From Akkermansiaceae bacterium (GTDB lineage Bacteria > Verrucomicrobiota > Verrucomicrobiia > Verrucomicrobiales > Akkermansiaceae), in the NCBI GenBank assembly GCA_903909905.1, contig CAIVXP010000325.1:1-14557 (forward strand): a stretch of DNA of 14,557 nucleotides, in the 5' to 3' direction. Within the stretch, counting starts at the first letter, position 1. Each line of letters starts with the position of its first letter. Under the pieces are notes generated by a model. The model saw only the letters and a program-made list of their open reading frames with translations. It ran no database searches and was not told the DNA's origin. A program made the translations under genes and the position numbers. This document shows, in pieces, positions 1 through 6,521 of this stretch.

Positions 1-2943
1 ATCAACCAATGCCGGATACGCAAATCCACCGGGCGTCGCCACCCGCTCGGGCAGTTTCTCCCCATCCCAACTGCTAATGCCGCTGCGCTCGAGATCCTCA
101 TTCGCCGCCGCTTCAAATCGTTGCCTCATCCTCTCGCCAAGCCGCAACTTCAACTCCGCCACATCGGTGCCAAACGCCAACTCCTCACCATCATCATCGC
201 AGACCCACACCTTCGTCACCAGATGATCGGGCAACCGCGAAAAATCATACGCATCCTGCGGCACATCGACACCAAGTCGCTCGCGAATGAAGTCCGAAAG
301 CACCACTCCGATCGCCCCATCCTTCGGCGCAAAGGCCCATAGTTCCACAAAGGCATCCGCCAGCGATGCAATCGGCTGGCAAACACGCCGGTAATCCTTC
401 GGCAGCGATCGCAGGATCAACTCAACCCGCTCTCGCAAATGACCATCCACACCCCATGCCGGCAACCACTCGGGTAATTTTGGCAGTTGATCCACATGCA
501 CTCCTATCGTCACGCCATCATCACGCTCACCCGGCGCGGTGCGGTAATAGACGGGATAGCTTTCACCCTCATGCAAAATTTCATCGGGAAAGCCATCGAC
601 TCCATGGTTTTGCAATTGCTCATCCACCATCGCCCGCAGCCCGGCGATCAAAGCCTCCTCGTGCTGCGACAACCACTTGTGAAATGCCGCCGCCGTGTGC
701 ACCTCCTGCGGGATGCGCTCTTCGCAATACGCCACCACCGCATCCTCATCCCACACACCGTTCGGCCGACGCAACTTGTCCTCGATCGTGCCGACCTCCT
801 CACGCAGCTCTTCGATGAAATCGAGAAACTTCCCACGCTTGCGCAAACCACCGCCCAACAAACCCTCGCGCACAAAAACGCCATGCGCGAGCTTCGCATC
901 CACTCTTCCGTAATGCACACGGCGACCCACCACTACCGCCAAGCCACCGCATACGACCCGCTCCTTGCCATAAACCGCGCCCTGAGCCTCATCCCAATGC
1001 GCCTCACCATAAACGCTGCGACACAAATGCGGCGCCACCTGCTCAACCCACTCGGGATCAATCCGCGCCACCCGCCGCGCCCACAAACGCGAAGTCTCGA
1101 CCAACTCCATCGCCACCACCCATTCCCAGCGCTTCGGCGCACCAAACAATCCCGATCCCGGAAACACCGCAAAAAATCCTCCCGACGCACTGCGATAGGC
1201 TTTGTTCTCACGATCCCACAAGCCAAACTGTCGCGGCACCCCCGCCAACAATGATCGATGAATCGAGGCATAAGGGTACGCATGCTCCGTCGCATCCTTG
1301 CCACCGCCGCGCTTCAAATGCGCCGACTCGCCATCCGCCAACTCATCCACCACATTCGACCACTCGATCACACGCCGCATGTTGAGATACGACGCCGCCG
1401 CAAATTTCCTCAGCGCATTGCGCCGCCACTTTCCGCGCTCATCACGGAATTGCTGAAGCGCATTCCACATTCGCAAAATGCCGATGAAGTCACTCTCCGC
1501 ATCCTTCCATGCGACATGCGCCTCATCGGCCTCGCGCGCTTTTTCCGCAGGTCTCTCACGCGGATCATTGGATTCCAAAAATCCGATGATCGGCAAAATT
1601 TCCGCCAGGCAATGTTCCTTGCGCGCTTCAATGATCATCCGCGCCAACTTCGGATCGACCGGCATGCGCGCCATTTCGCGACCGTAAGCGGTGAGCTTTC
1701 TCTCACGATCAAGCGCACCGACCTCACGCAGCGTGCGATACCCCTCGGCCACAGCCTTCGGTGATGGAGCATCAAGAAACGGAAACTCGTCGATCTCCGG
1801 CAAACCCAGCGACTTCATCCGCAAAATCACCCCCGCCAAAGAACTGCGGCGAATCTCGGGATCGGTGAACTCCGCGCGCTCCTCAAGCTCCAGCTCCTCA
1901 TACAACCTCACGCACACTCCATCGCGCACTCGACCGCAGCGACCCTTTCTCTGACGCGCACTAGCCCGGCTCACCGGCTCGACCAACAAACGCTGCACAC
2001 CCTTACCGGGACTCCACCTACTCACCCGCGCCACACCGGTATCAATCACGCATGCGATGCGCGGAATCGTCAGCGATGTCTCCGCCACATTCGTTGCCAA
2101 AATCAAACGCCGCAATCTTCCCGGATGAAACACCCTTTGTTGATCCGCCAAACCCAACCTCGCAAACAAGGGCAGCACTTCGGTATCGCGAAATTTCCTC
2201 CCTTCAAGCACCTCCGCGCATTCGCGGATCTCGCGCTCACCCGGCAAAAACACCAACACATCCCCACGCGGATCCACCCCACCCAACCACTCAACCGCAC
2301 GCGCGACATGCTGCGGCATTTCCTCGTCATCCGCAGGCGGCAGGAAAAATTCCGCCACGGGAAACATCCTCCCCGGCGCCTCAATCACCGGCGCTGCCAC
2401 ACCATCGATCGTGAAAAATTCCGCAAATGATCCAGCATCGAGCGTCGCCGATGAAATGACCAATTTCAAATCCGCGCGCGTTTGCAGAAGGTTTTTTAAA
2501 TACCCCAAAAGGAAATCGATGTTGAGCGATCGCTCATGCGCCTCGTCGAGAATCAAGGCGCCATACTGACGCAACTGCGGATCCCCCTGCGTCTCGGCAA
2601 GCAGGATGCCATCGGTCATGAACTTGATGCGCGTGTCCTTGCAAAGCTTCTCATCAAAGCGCACCTGATACCCGACCATTCCGCCCAGCGGCACCTTCAA
2701 TTCTTCCGCCACGCGCCCCGCCACACTCACCGCCGCAATCCGCCGCGGCTGCGTGCAACCCACCCGTCCACCCTCCGGCCCCAAGGCCTCGGCGACCATC
2801 TTCGGCAACTGCGTGGTCTTGCCCGACCCAGTGTCGCTCACCACGACCACCACCCGATGCTCACGCAATGCCGCAAGGATCTCCTCCCGGTGCGCAACCA
2901 CCGGCAGTTCTTGAGGATAATTCCATGAACCAGAAAATTCCAT
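1..2943 (-). CDS. hrpA: ATP-dependent RNA helicase HrpA (3' end beyond window)
   Basis: Seen: an uninterrupted minus-strand frame of 981 codons from ATG at 2943 to the window edge, with an in-frame TGA four codons before that ATG, so this is the first possible start. Helicase motifs appear in order: Walker A TGSGKTT (residues 38-44), TQPRR (64-68), DEAH (133-136), SAT (165-167), and motif VI QRKGRCGR (331-338). An HA2/winged-helix-like region follows (about 390-500), then an OB-fold-like segment with YASIHRSLLAG (558-568), then the long C-terminal region typical of HrpA (DUF3418), including LPDHLVTKVWV near the edge. Known: HrpA proteins are about 1,300 residues, cytoplasmic, 3'-5' DEAH helicases linked to mRNA processing and to rescue of collided ribosomes in E. 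coli. The C-terminal region separates HrpA from the shorter HrpB. Roughly 300 residues should lie outside the window. The long open frames antisense to it are artefacts of its codon bias. Confidence 0.95.
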   Translation of the reverse strand, partial: MEFSGSWNYPQELPVVAHREEILAALREHRVVVVVSDTGSGKTTQLPKMVAEALGPEGGRVGCTQPRRIAAVSVAGRVAEELKVPLGGMVGYQVRFDEKLCKDTRIKFMTDGILLAETQGDPQLRQYGALILDEAHERSLNIDFLLGYLKNLLQTRADLKLVISSATLDAGSFAEFFTIDGVAAPVIEAPGRMFPVAEFFLPPADDEEMPQHVARAVEWLGGVDPRGDVLVFLPGEREIRECAEVLEGRKFRDTEVLPLFARLGLADQQRVFHPGRLRRLILATNVAETSLTIPRIACVIDTGVARVSRWSPGKGVQRLLVEPVSRASARQRKGRCGRVRDGVCVRLYEELELEERAEFTDPEIRRSSLAGVILRMKSLGLPEIDEFPFLDAPSPKAVAEGYRTLREVGALDRERKLTAYGREMARMPVDPKLARMIIEARKEHCLAEILPIIGFLESNDPRERPAEKAREADEAHVAWKDAESDFIGILRMWNALQQFRDERGKWRRNALRKFAAASYLNMRRVIEWSNVVDELADGESAHLKRGGGKDATEHAYPYASIHRSLLAGVPRQFGLWDRENKAYRSASGGFFAVFPGSGLFGAPKRWEWVVAMELVETSRLWARRVARIDPEWVEQVAPHLCRSVYGEAHWDEAQGAVYGKERVVCGGLAVVVGRRVHYGRVDAKLAHGVFVREGLLGGGLRKRGKFLDFIEELREEVGTIEDKLRRPNGVWDEDAVVAYCEERIPQEVHTAAAFHKWLSQHEEALIAGLRAMVDEQLQNHGVDGFPDEILHEGESYPVYYRTAPGERDDGVTIGVHVDQLPKLPEWLPAWGVDGHLRERVELILRSLPKDYRRVCQPIASLADAFVELWAFAPKDGAIGVVLSDFIRERLGVDVPQDAYDFSRLPDHLVTKVWVCDDDGEELAFGTDVAELKLRLGERMRQRFEAAANEDLERSGISSWDGEKLPERVATPGGFAYPALVD

Positions 2944-3061
2944 GCTTCGTGGCCGTCATTCCAATCCCACTGACCCCTCCGGCCAATGCGAAAAAAATCC
3001 ACCACCCAAAACCATGGTGGACGCCCATGCGCCAAACCGCTTGAATCAAACCCAAGCTACG

Positions 3062-3685
3062 ATGGACACACTCGCCGACCTCTTGGAAAAAAACCGCAAC
3101 TGGGCCACCTCGGTTAAAGCCGAAGATCCTTCGTTCTTTTCCGAACTCGCCAACCAGCAAACTCCCCAATACCTCTGGATCGGTTGCTCCGATAGCCGCG
3201 TGCCCGCCAACCAAATCACCGGCCTCGCACCCGGCGAAGTGTTCGTCCACCGCAATGTCGCTAATGTCGTCGCCGAAACCGATTTCAACCTGCTCGCTGT
3301 CCTGCAATACGCGGTCGATGTCCTCAAGGTCCGCCATGTGATCGTCTGCGGTCACTACGGCTGCGGAGGAGTGATCGCCGCCCTTGAAAACTTCCGCCAC
3401 GGCATCATCGACAACTGGCTCTCAGGCATCCGCAGCCTCCACCGCGCCCACCGCGAGGAACTCGACGCCCTCCCGCCCCAAGCCGCCGCCGACCGACTCT
3501 GCGAACTCAATGTGCTCGCCCAAGCACGCCATGTCGCACGCACGACCATCGTCGAAGACGCTTGGGAACGCGGCCAAAAAATCTCCATCCACAGCTGGAT
3601 CTACCGCCTCGACAACGGCATCATCACGCCCCTCGCCCCTCACATCGGCAAAAAACTCAACGACTGGAACGCCCAGCTGGATTGA
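3062..3685 (+). CDS. can: Beta-class carbonic anhydrase
   Basis: Encodes 207 residues that interconvert CO2 and bicarbonate in the cytoplasm. The start at 3062 (MDTLADLL) gives a length and numbering matching E. coli Can. The zinc ligands are Cys42, His98 and Cys101, with the catalytic Asp44-Arg46 dyad in CSDSR (42-46), and the HYGCGG motif (98-103) is intact. FVHRNVANVV (61-70) is the family active-site strand. The frame is also open upstream to an ATG at 2942, but those 40 extra residues are unlike the family and would overlap the start of hrpA, so I reject them. The gene is divergent from hrpA with about 118 bp between starts. No Shine-Dalgarno sequence is visible. Beta carbonic anhydrases in non-autotrophs usually supply bicarbonate to carboxylases; that role is inferred. 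Confidence 0.95.
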   Translation: MDTLADLLEKNRNWATSVKAEDPSFFSELANQQTPQYLWIGCSDSRVPANQITGLAPGEVFVHRNVANVVAETDFNLLAVLQYAVDVLKVRHVIVCGHYGCGGVIAALENFRHGIIDNWLSGIRSLHRAHREELDALPPQAAADRLCELNVLAQARHVARTTIVEDAWERGQKISIHSWIYRLDNGIITPLAPHIGKKLNDWNAQLD

Positions 3686-3689
3686 GTTG

Positions 3690-3795
3690 AGAAAAAGACA
3701 GAAGAAAGAAGAAAAAATGCCGCTTCTTCATCTTCTTCCCACTTCGATGTTCAGTGTTCGACCTCCTCTTCATCTTCTGTCTTCTGCCTTCCCCC
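3690..3795. repeat. Purine tract followed by pyrimidine tract, with inverted repeat
   Basis: Directly after the can stop codon comes a nearly all-purine run (about 3690-3716), then a CTTC-rich pyrimidine run (about 3723-3795). AAGACAGAAGA at 3695-3705 is the exact reverse complement of TCTTCTGTCTT at 3773-3783, an 11-bp arm pair with a 67-nt loop. A shorter pair, AAGAAG and CTTCTT, sits inside it. It might fold in the can transcript as a 3' structure, or be a simple-sequence tract of the AGAAGACAG kind. No function can be read from it. It separates can from the tmRNA gene. Confidence 0.45.
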
Positions 3796-3851
3796 AACTT
3801 CCCCCTTGCCATCCTTGCGATCCGTGGCACTTTGAATCCGACCCTGCGTCA

Positions 3852-4206
3852 GGGGGCGTCCCGGCTTCGACGGGATGTTCGATGCGCTGGTTGCATGTGG
3901 AGGTTGATCGGTTGGCCTCCTTAAAAAGCCGTTCAAACAAACAAATGCAGACTCTAACGAGCTCGCACTGGCTGCTTAATTGACGGCCACGTCAGAACCC
4001 CGACGCCTTCTGGGGGGGACGACGACACTTAGAAGGCTGGGCAAAAAGCCGGGGCACCGGGCTTGAGTCGAGATCCAACAGGTTCCTAGGAAAGACAACG
4101 CCGCAAGCGGGCCCAGCCTCTCCGAAACTCCAGACCGCCTGCTAAACATGTAGATACCATCGCTGAAGGCATCTCGGACAGGGGTTCGACTCCCCTCGCC
4201 TCCACC
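3852..4206 (+). ncRNA. ssrA: Transfer-messenger RNA (tmRNA, SsrA)
   Basis: Rescues ribosomes stalled on broken mRNA by acting first as alanyl-tRNA and then as a short mRNA encoding a degradation tag. The 5' end GGGGGCG (3852-3858) pairs with CGCCTCC (4197-4203) to form the acceptor stem, followed by discriminator A4204. The T arm AGGGGTTCGACTCCCCT lies just before it. Position 3 pairs as G-U, the identity element read by alanyl-tRNA synthetase. The tag frame starts with GCA at 3947 and stops with TAA at 3977-3979. A helix GCCTTCT (4005-4011) with AGAAGGC (4031-4037), and GGCTGGGC (4035-4042) with GCCCAGCC (4111-4118), belong to the pseudoknot region. The terminal CCA is not fully encoded (C4205 C4206 T4207) and must be finished enzymatically. 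A T5 run at 4207-4211 may aid termination. It is a one-piece, non-permuted tmRNA. Confidence 0.95.
3947..3979 (+). other. tmRNA proteolysis-tag reading frame (ADSNELALAA)
   Basis: Ten codons from the inferred resume codon GCA (3947-3949) encode A-D-S-N-E-L-A-L-A-A and end at TAA (3977-3979). The tag ends in LAA, the ClpXP recognition terminus, and its length equals that of the E. coli tag. With the alanine carried by tmRNA itself, the added peptide would be A-ADSNELALAA. The resume codon is chosen by analogy with other tmRNAs. Confidence 0.85.
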
Positions 4207-4263
4207 TTTTTCTTCAGAAATTCAAAAACCCTTGTTTCAAGCACTTTCCAGCGGTTTTTTCGC

Positions 4264-4338
4264 TGGTGGTCCCGCCAGGAATCGAACCTGGACCTACGGC
4301 TTCGGAGGCCATCGTCCTATCCATTGGACCACGGGACC
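4264..4338 (-). tRNA. tRNA-Arg (anticodon CCG)
   Basis: On the minus strand the acceptor stem GGTCCCG (from 4338) pairs with CGGGACC, followed by discriminator A4267 and an encoded CCA (4264-4266). The D arm holds the GG-containing loop AATGGAT. The anticodon arm is ATGGC-CTCCGAA-GCCGT, and the 7-nt loop gives anticodon CCG, which reads the arginine codon CGG. The T arm contains GGTTCGATTCC. The gene is 72 nt plus CCA, has no intron, and converges on the tmRNA gene 57 bp away. The CCA bases are also the first arm of a short palindrome (4248-4266). Confidence 0.95.
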
Positions 4339-4425
4339 ATTGACGCGCTTGCGGCAAAGCCAAGCATTAGGTACGTCGGGCGGGCTTGGCAAGATCAAGC
4401 AAGCCGCCACACGAATTGACGAACA

Positions 4426-5214
4426 TCACTGTGCTTCGGCCTGATCCACTCCACCGTAGAAGCTCTTGATGTAGCCGTACTCGACCAAGGTGTCCTGCCA
4501 TGGCGCGAGGATATTCGGATCTTGGAAAATTCGGCTCGCCGTCGCCAACCACTCTTCGGCTTTGACCAAGTTGTTTGCCTCATACTCGAGCGCTGCCTTG
4601 GCATAGTAGTAATACGGCGAATCATCGAGGAAATCGTATTTCTCAGAGAGGATCAATACCTCGTCCTTTTTGCCCAACTTGTTTTTGCAGAGCATGATCT
4701 TGAATTCGATCAGTCGACTCAAGGCGATGCCTTGAACCGGCAAATCCTTGAGTACACTCTCAAACATATCAGCCGCTTTCTGCCACTCGTGCGTCACGAA
4801 ATACACTTCGGCGATGTTGAAGCGAATGCTTGGGTTGCCCTTGGAAAGTTCAAGCGCTGACAGAAAATCCTGAAGAGCCTTATCGAAAGCACGTATCTCC
4901 ACAAAGCAAGTGCCGCGCAGGTTGTAGATTTCCGGGCTTTCTTTGAAGATCGCATCGGCTTTTTGCAGCTGCTCCATCGTCTCAAAAATCCGCTTTTGCT
5001 GAAAAAGGCGGTTGGCCTCGTAGAGGTGCTTGGCGAAATCCTTGCGGCGCTCTTCGGCAAGATTCAAGAAAGCCTTCTGGTTTGGCAAAAGATCTTGAGT
5101 GGGCGCTTGTTCCGTTTGGGCGGCGGAATCCGAGCCGGACTTGGTCGCAGACTTGTCCTCGGCTATGACCGATGTGAGGCTCAACAGAAAAGCAAATAAA
5201 GAGAGTCGTTTCAT
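4426..5214 (-). CDS. Exported tetratricopeptide-repeat protein
   Basis: A 262-residue protein of unknown function. With the ATG at 5214 it begins with a classic signal peptide: MKR, a hydrophobic core (residues 4-15) and probable cleavage after SVIA (18), followed by a low-complexity Ser/Thr/Gln/Asp linker (20-45). Residues about 60-232 form helical pairs with TPR spacing, for example 94-127 (IYNLRGTCF, then DKALQDF) and 128-160 (IRFNIAEVYF, then KAADMFESVL). A further pair lies at 199-232. TPRs are protein-protein scaffolds, so a periplasmic role is likely. The frame is open up to an ATG at 5289, but the upstream residues would bury the signal peptide. The gene is divergent from lexA; its start lies 128 bp from the LexA box, so SOS control is possible but not shown. 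It ends 87 bp before the tRNA-Arg gene on the same strand. Confidence 0.85.
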   Translation of the reverse strand: MKRLSLFAFLLSLTSVIAEDKSATKSGSDSAAQTEQAPTQDLLPNQKAFLNLAEERRKDFAKHLYEANRLFQQKRIFETMEQLQKADAIFKESPEIYNLRGTCFVEIRAFDKALQDFLSALELSKGNPSIRFNIAEVYFVTHEWQKAADMFESVLKDLPVQGIALSRLIEFKIMLCKNKLGKKDEVLILSEKYDFLDDSPYYYYAKAALEYEANNLVKAEEWLATASRIFQDPNILAPWQDTLVEYGYIKSFYGGVDQAEAQ

Positions 5215-5316
5215 GAGTGGTTGAGGCTTCATACTAGCGGAGCCAATAGCCGTCCGCAAGCCGCGGCTGCAAGCAACGACCGATTTCATCGAAACTTACT
5301 GTCGGAAAATTTTCAC

Positions 5317-5345
5317 TTGATCCACCATGCCGCCCGTGCTTTGTT
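5317..5345 (+). promoter_or_regulatory. Candidate lexA promoter
   Basis: TTGATC (5317-5322) and TTTGTT (5340-5345) are separated by 17 nt. The -35 matches four consensus bases and the -10 only three, so this is weak on its own. It gains support because the -10 overlaps the LexA palindrome, the arrangement expected for autorepression. The transcript would start near 5352, with a leader of about 16 nt. Confidence 0.25.
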
Positions 5346-5355
5346 CCCTCGAACA
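5342..5355. promoter_or_regulatory. LexA operator (SOS box), TGTTC-N4-GAACA
   Basis: A perfect palindrome TGTTC-CCTC-GAACA ends 12 nt before the lexA ATG. It is followed after one base by a further half-site TGTTC (5357-5361), so three half-sites lie in 20 bp. From memory, this spacing and sequence is the LexA motif reported for Verrucomicrobia (work by Erill and colleagues). It differs from the E. coli CTGT-N8-ACAG box and is the mirror arrangement of the Bacillus GAAC-N4-GTTC box. The position implies that LexA represses its own gene. Confidence 0.85.
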
Positions 5356-5367
5356 CTGTTCAAAATC

Positions 5368-5982
5368 ATGCAAGCCAACCTCACCCGCCGCCAAAACGAC
5401 ATTCTCGAGTATCTCAAAATGTCCCAGCGCCGCAGTGGCCTGATGCCATCCACCCGGGAAATCCAACACTATTTCGGATTTGCGAGTCAGACGGCTGCCA
5501 TGAGCCACCTGCGTGCCCTGGAGCGCAAAGGGGTGATCCAGCGCCTACCCGGTAAAGCGCGCGCGGTCATCTTCCCGGATGAGCTCGACCGCGGTGAAAT
5601 CTGCGACATCCCGGTCTACGGCAACATTGCTGCCGGCATGGCCCAAGACGTGATCCCAGAGCGCGAAGGCTCAATCAGCGTCGATGCCACTGCTCTCGGT
5701 ATTCACCGCAACGCAAAAACTTTCGCCCTCAAAGTCCGCGGCGACTCAATGATCGATGCTCACATCTGCCACGGCGACACGGTCATCCTCGAACAACGCG
5801 AACCTCGCAAAGGTGAAATCGTCGCCGCACTCATAGACGGCGAAACCACCCTCAAGCGCTACCTCGTCGAAAAAGGCCAGCCCTTCCTTCGCGCAGAAAA
5901 CCCTGATTACCCCGACCTCATCCCTGTCACCGACCTGGTCATCCAAGGCGTACTGGTCGCCCTGCTACGCAACGCAGCCTGA
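5368..5982 (+). CDS. lexA: LexA repressor
   Basis: SOS-response repressor and self-cleaving protease, 204 residues, close to the usual 200. The N-terminal winged helix starts with LTRRQNDIL (5-13) and has the recognition helix region STREIQHYFGF (28-38). The C-terminal S24 peptidase domain holds the scissile Ala89-Gly90 bond in NIAAGMA, the catalytic Ser127 in GDSM and Lys163 in TLKRY. All catalytic parts are present, so it should be cleaved when RecA is activated. The start at 5368 is chosen because the family begins a few residues before LTRRQ. The longer frame from 5221 would translate through the operator. No Shine-Dalgarno sequence is seen. The gene is monocistronic: the next gene on this strand lies beyond a convergent unit. 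Confidence 0.95.
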   Translation: MQANLTRRQNDILEYLKMSQRRSGLMPSTREIQHYFGFASQTAAMSHLRALERKGVIQRLPGKARAVIFPDELDRGEICDIPVYGNIAAGMAQDVIPEREGSISVDATALGIHRNAKTFALKVRGDSMIDAHICHGDTVILEQREPRKGEIVAALIDGETTLKRYLVEKGQPFLRAENPDYPDLIPVTDLVIQGVLVALLRNAA

Positions 5983-5990
5983 CCTTTTCT

Positions 5991-6022
5991 AGCGTGGCGG
6001 TGATTTCTATGCGCCATGCGCT
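5991..6022 (+). terminator. Possible hairpin terminator after lexA
   Basis: Nine nt after the lexA stop, AGCGTGGCG (5991-5999) can pair with CGCCATGCGCT (6012-6022), giving nine base pairs with a two-nt bulge (6017-6018) and a 12-nt loop. The following bases are T-rich only in part (TCATATTC), so this is a weak Rho-independent candidate. Confidence 0.35.
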
Positions 6023-6042
6023 TCATATTCTCCGGCAACAGC

Positions 6043-6093
6043 CCAAAAATAATCCGGCCCTAGCCACGGGAAGACTCCCGAACAAGGGCCGGA
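6043..6093 (-). terminator. Intrinsic terminator of the small lipoprotein gene
   Basis: A two-tier hairpin. TCCGGCCCT (6053-6061) is the exact complement of AGGGCCGGA (6085-6093), enclosing a second stem CGGGA (6067-6071) with TCCCG (6076-6080) and loop AGAC. Read on the minus strand, the outer stem is followed by TTATTTTTG (6044-6052), a U tract in the transcript, starting 26 nt after the lipoprotein stop codon. On the plus strand no T run follows, so it serves the minus-strand gene. Confidence 0.8.
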
Positions 6094-6118
6094 TAAACAT
6101 CAAAATCAATCTGGCTAC

Positions 6119-6448
6119 TTAATTGGGCAGCTCGCCCTCAACTGTCTCCTTGATTTCTTCGGCGCCTTCCTTCGCCTCATCAGCGGCTTCCTTAACCGCG
6201 TCAGCGGCTTTGTCCGACGCTTTGTCTGCGGCTGCTTTGACTTCATCCGCAGCTTCTTTTGCCTCGGTCGCGACAGCCTCTGTGGCCTTGTTCGCTTCCT
6301 CGACAACATTTGATGCCGCTTCTTTTACGCCCTCGGCAACTTGCTCTGCTCCGGCTTCAATCTTTTCATTCGCGCTCTGCTTGACCTTGTTGCACGCGGC
6401 AAGAGTACCAACCAAGGCAATCATCGGGATCCAGTGTTTCTGTTTCAT
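6119..6448 (-). CDS. Small Ala/Lys/Glu-rich helical lipoprotein
   Basis: A 109-residue protein. The N-terminus is a lipoprotein signal: MKQK, a hydrophobic stretch (8-16) and lipobox LAAC with the acylated Cys19. The remaining 90 residues are almost only Ala, Lys, Glu, Asp, Val and Thr in amphipathic phrases such as KEAADEVKAAADKA, which predict one long helix or coiled coil like those of LEA-type or apolipoprotein-like proteins. The only proline after the signal is at 108, next to the C-terminus. No catalytic residues are visible. It may be an envelope-spacing or stress lipoprotein, but the function is unknown. It is monocistronic with a strong terminator, divergent from the glucanotransferase gene (73 bp between starts). 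Such low-complexity helices match many unrelated proteins, so homology calls need care. Confidence 0.8.
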   Translation of the reverse strand: MKQKHWIPMIALVGTLAACNKVKQSANEKIEAGAEQVAEGVKEAASNVVEEANKATEAVATEAKEAADEVKAAADKASDKAADAVKEAADEAKEGAEEIKETVEGELPN

Positions 6449-6521
6449 TGTGTTGTTTTGTTTATGGGTTATGCCGCGAATCAGCCGCGACTGTCTGTTA
6501 GACTCACAAATTTAATCCCAT

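Noticed and set aside
487..1254. Open frame of 255 codons antisense to hrpA (and several others between 121 and 2928)
   Set aside because: Arg/His/Pro/Thr-rich translations with no domain; they lie opposite a clear helicase frame whose codon bias leaves the antisense frames open.
2942..3061. Upstream extension of the carbonic anhydrase
   Set aside because: The 40 residues do not resemble the family and would overlap the hrpA start; ATG 3062 reproduces the E. coli Can numbering.
2861..3400. 179-codon minus-strand frame over can
   Set aside because: Antisense shadow of the carbonic anhydrase; no recognisable motif.
4359..4390. Inverted repeat GCCAAGC/GCTTGGC between the tRNA and the TPR gene
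   Set aside because: Seven-bp stem with an 18-nt loop and no T run on either side; too weak to call a terminator.
4232..4444. 70-codon plus-strand frame across the tRNA-Arg gene
   Set aside because: It is the antisense translation of a tRNA, a classic spurious annotation.
5221..5367. N-terminal extension of LexA
   Set aside because: It would translate through the SOS box, and the extra 49 residues are not family-like.
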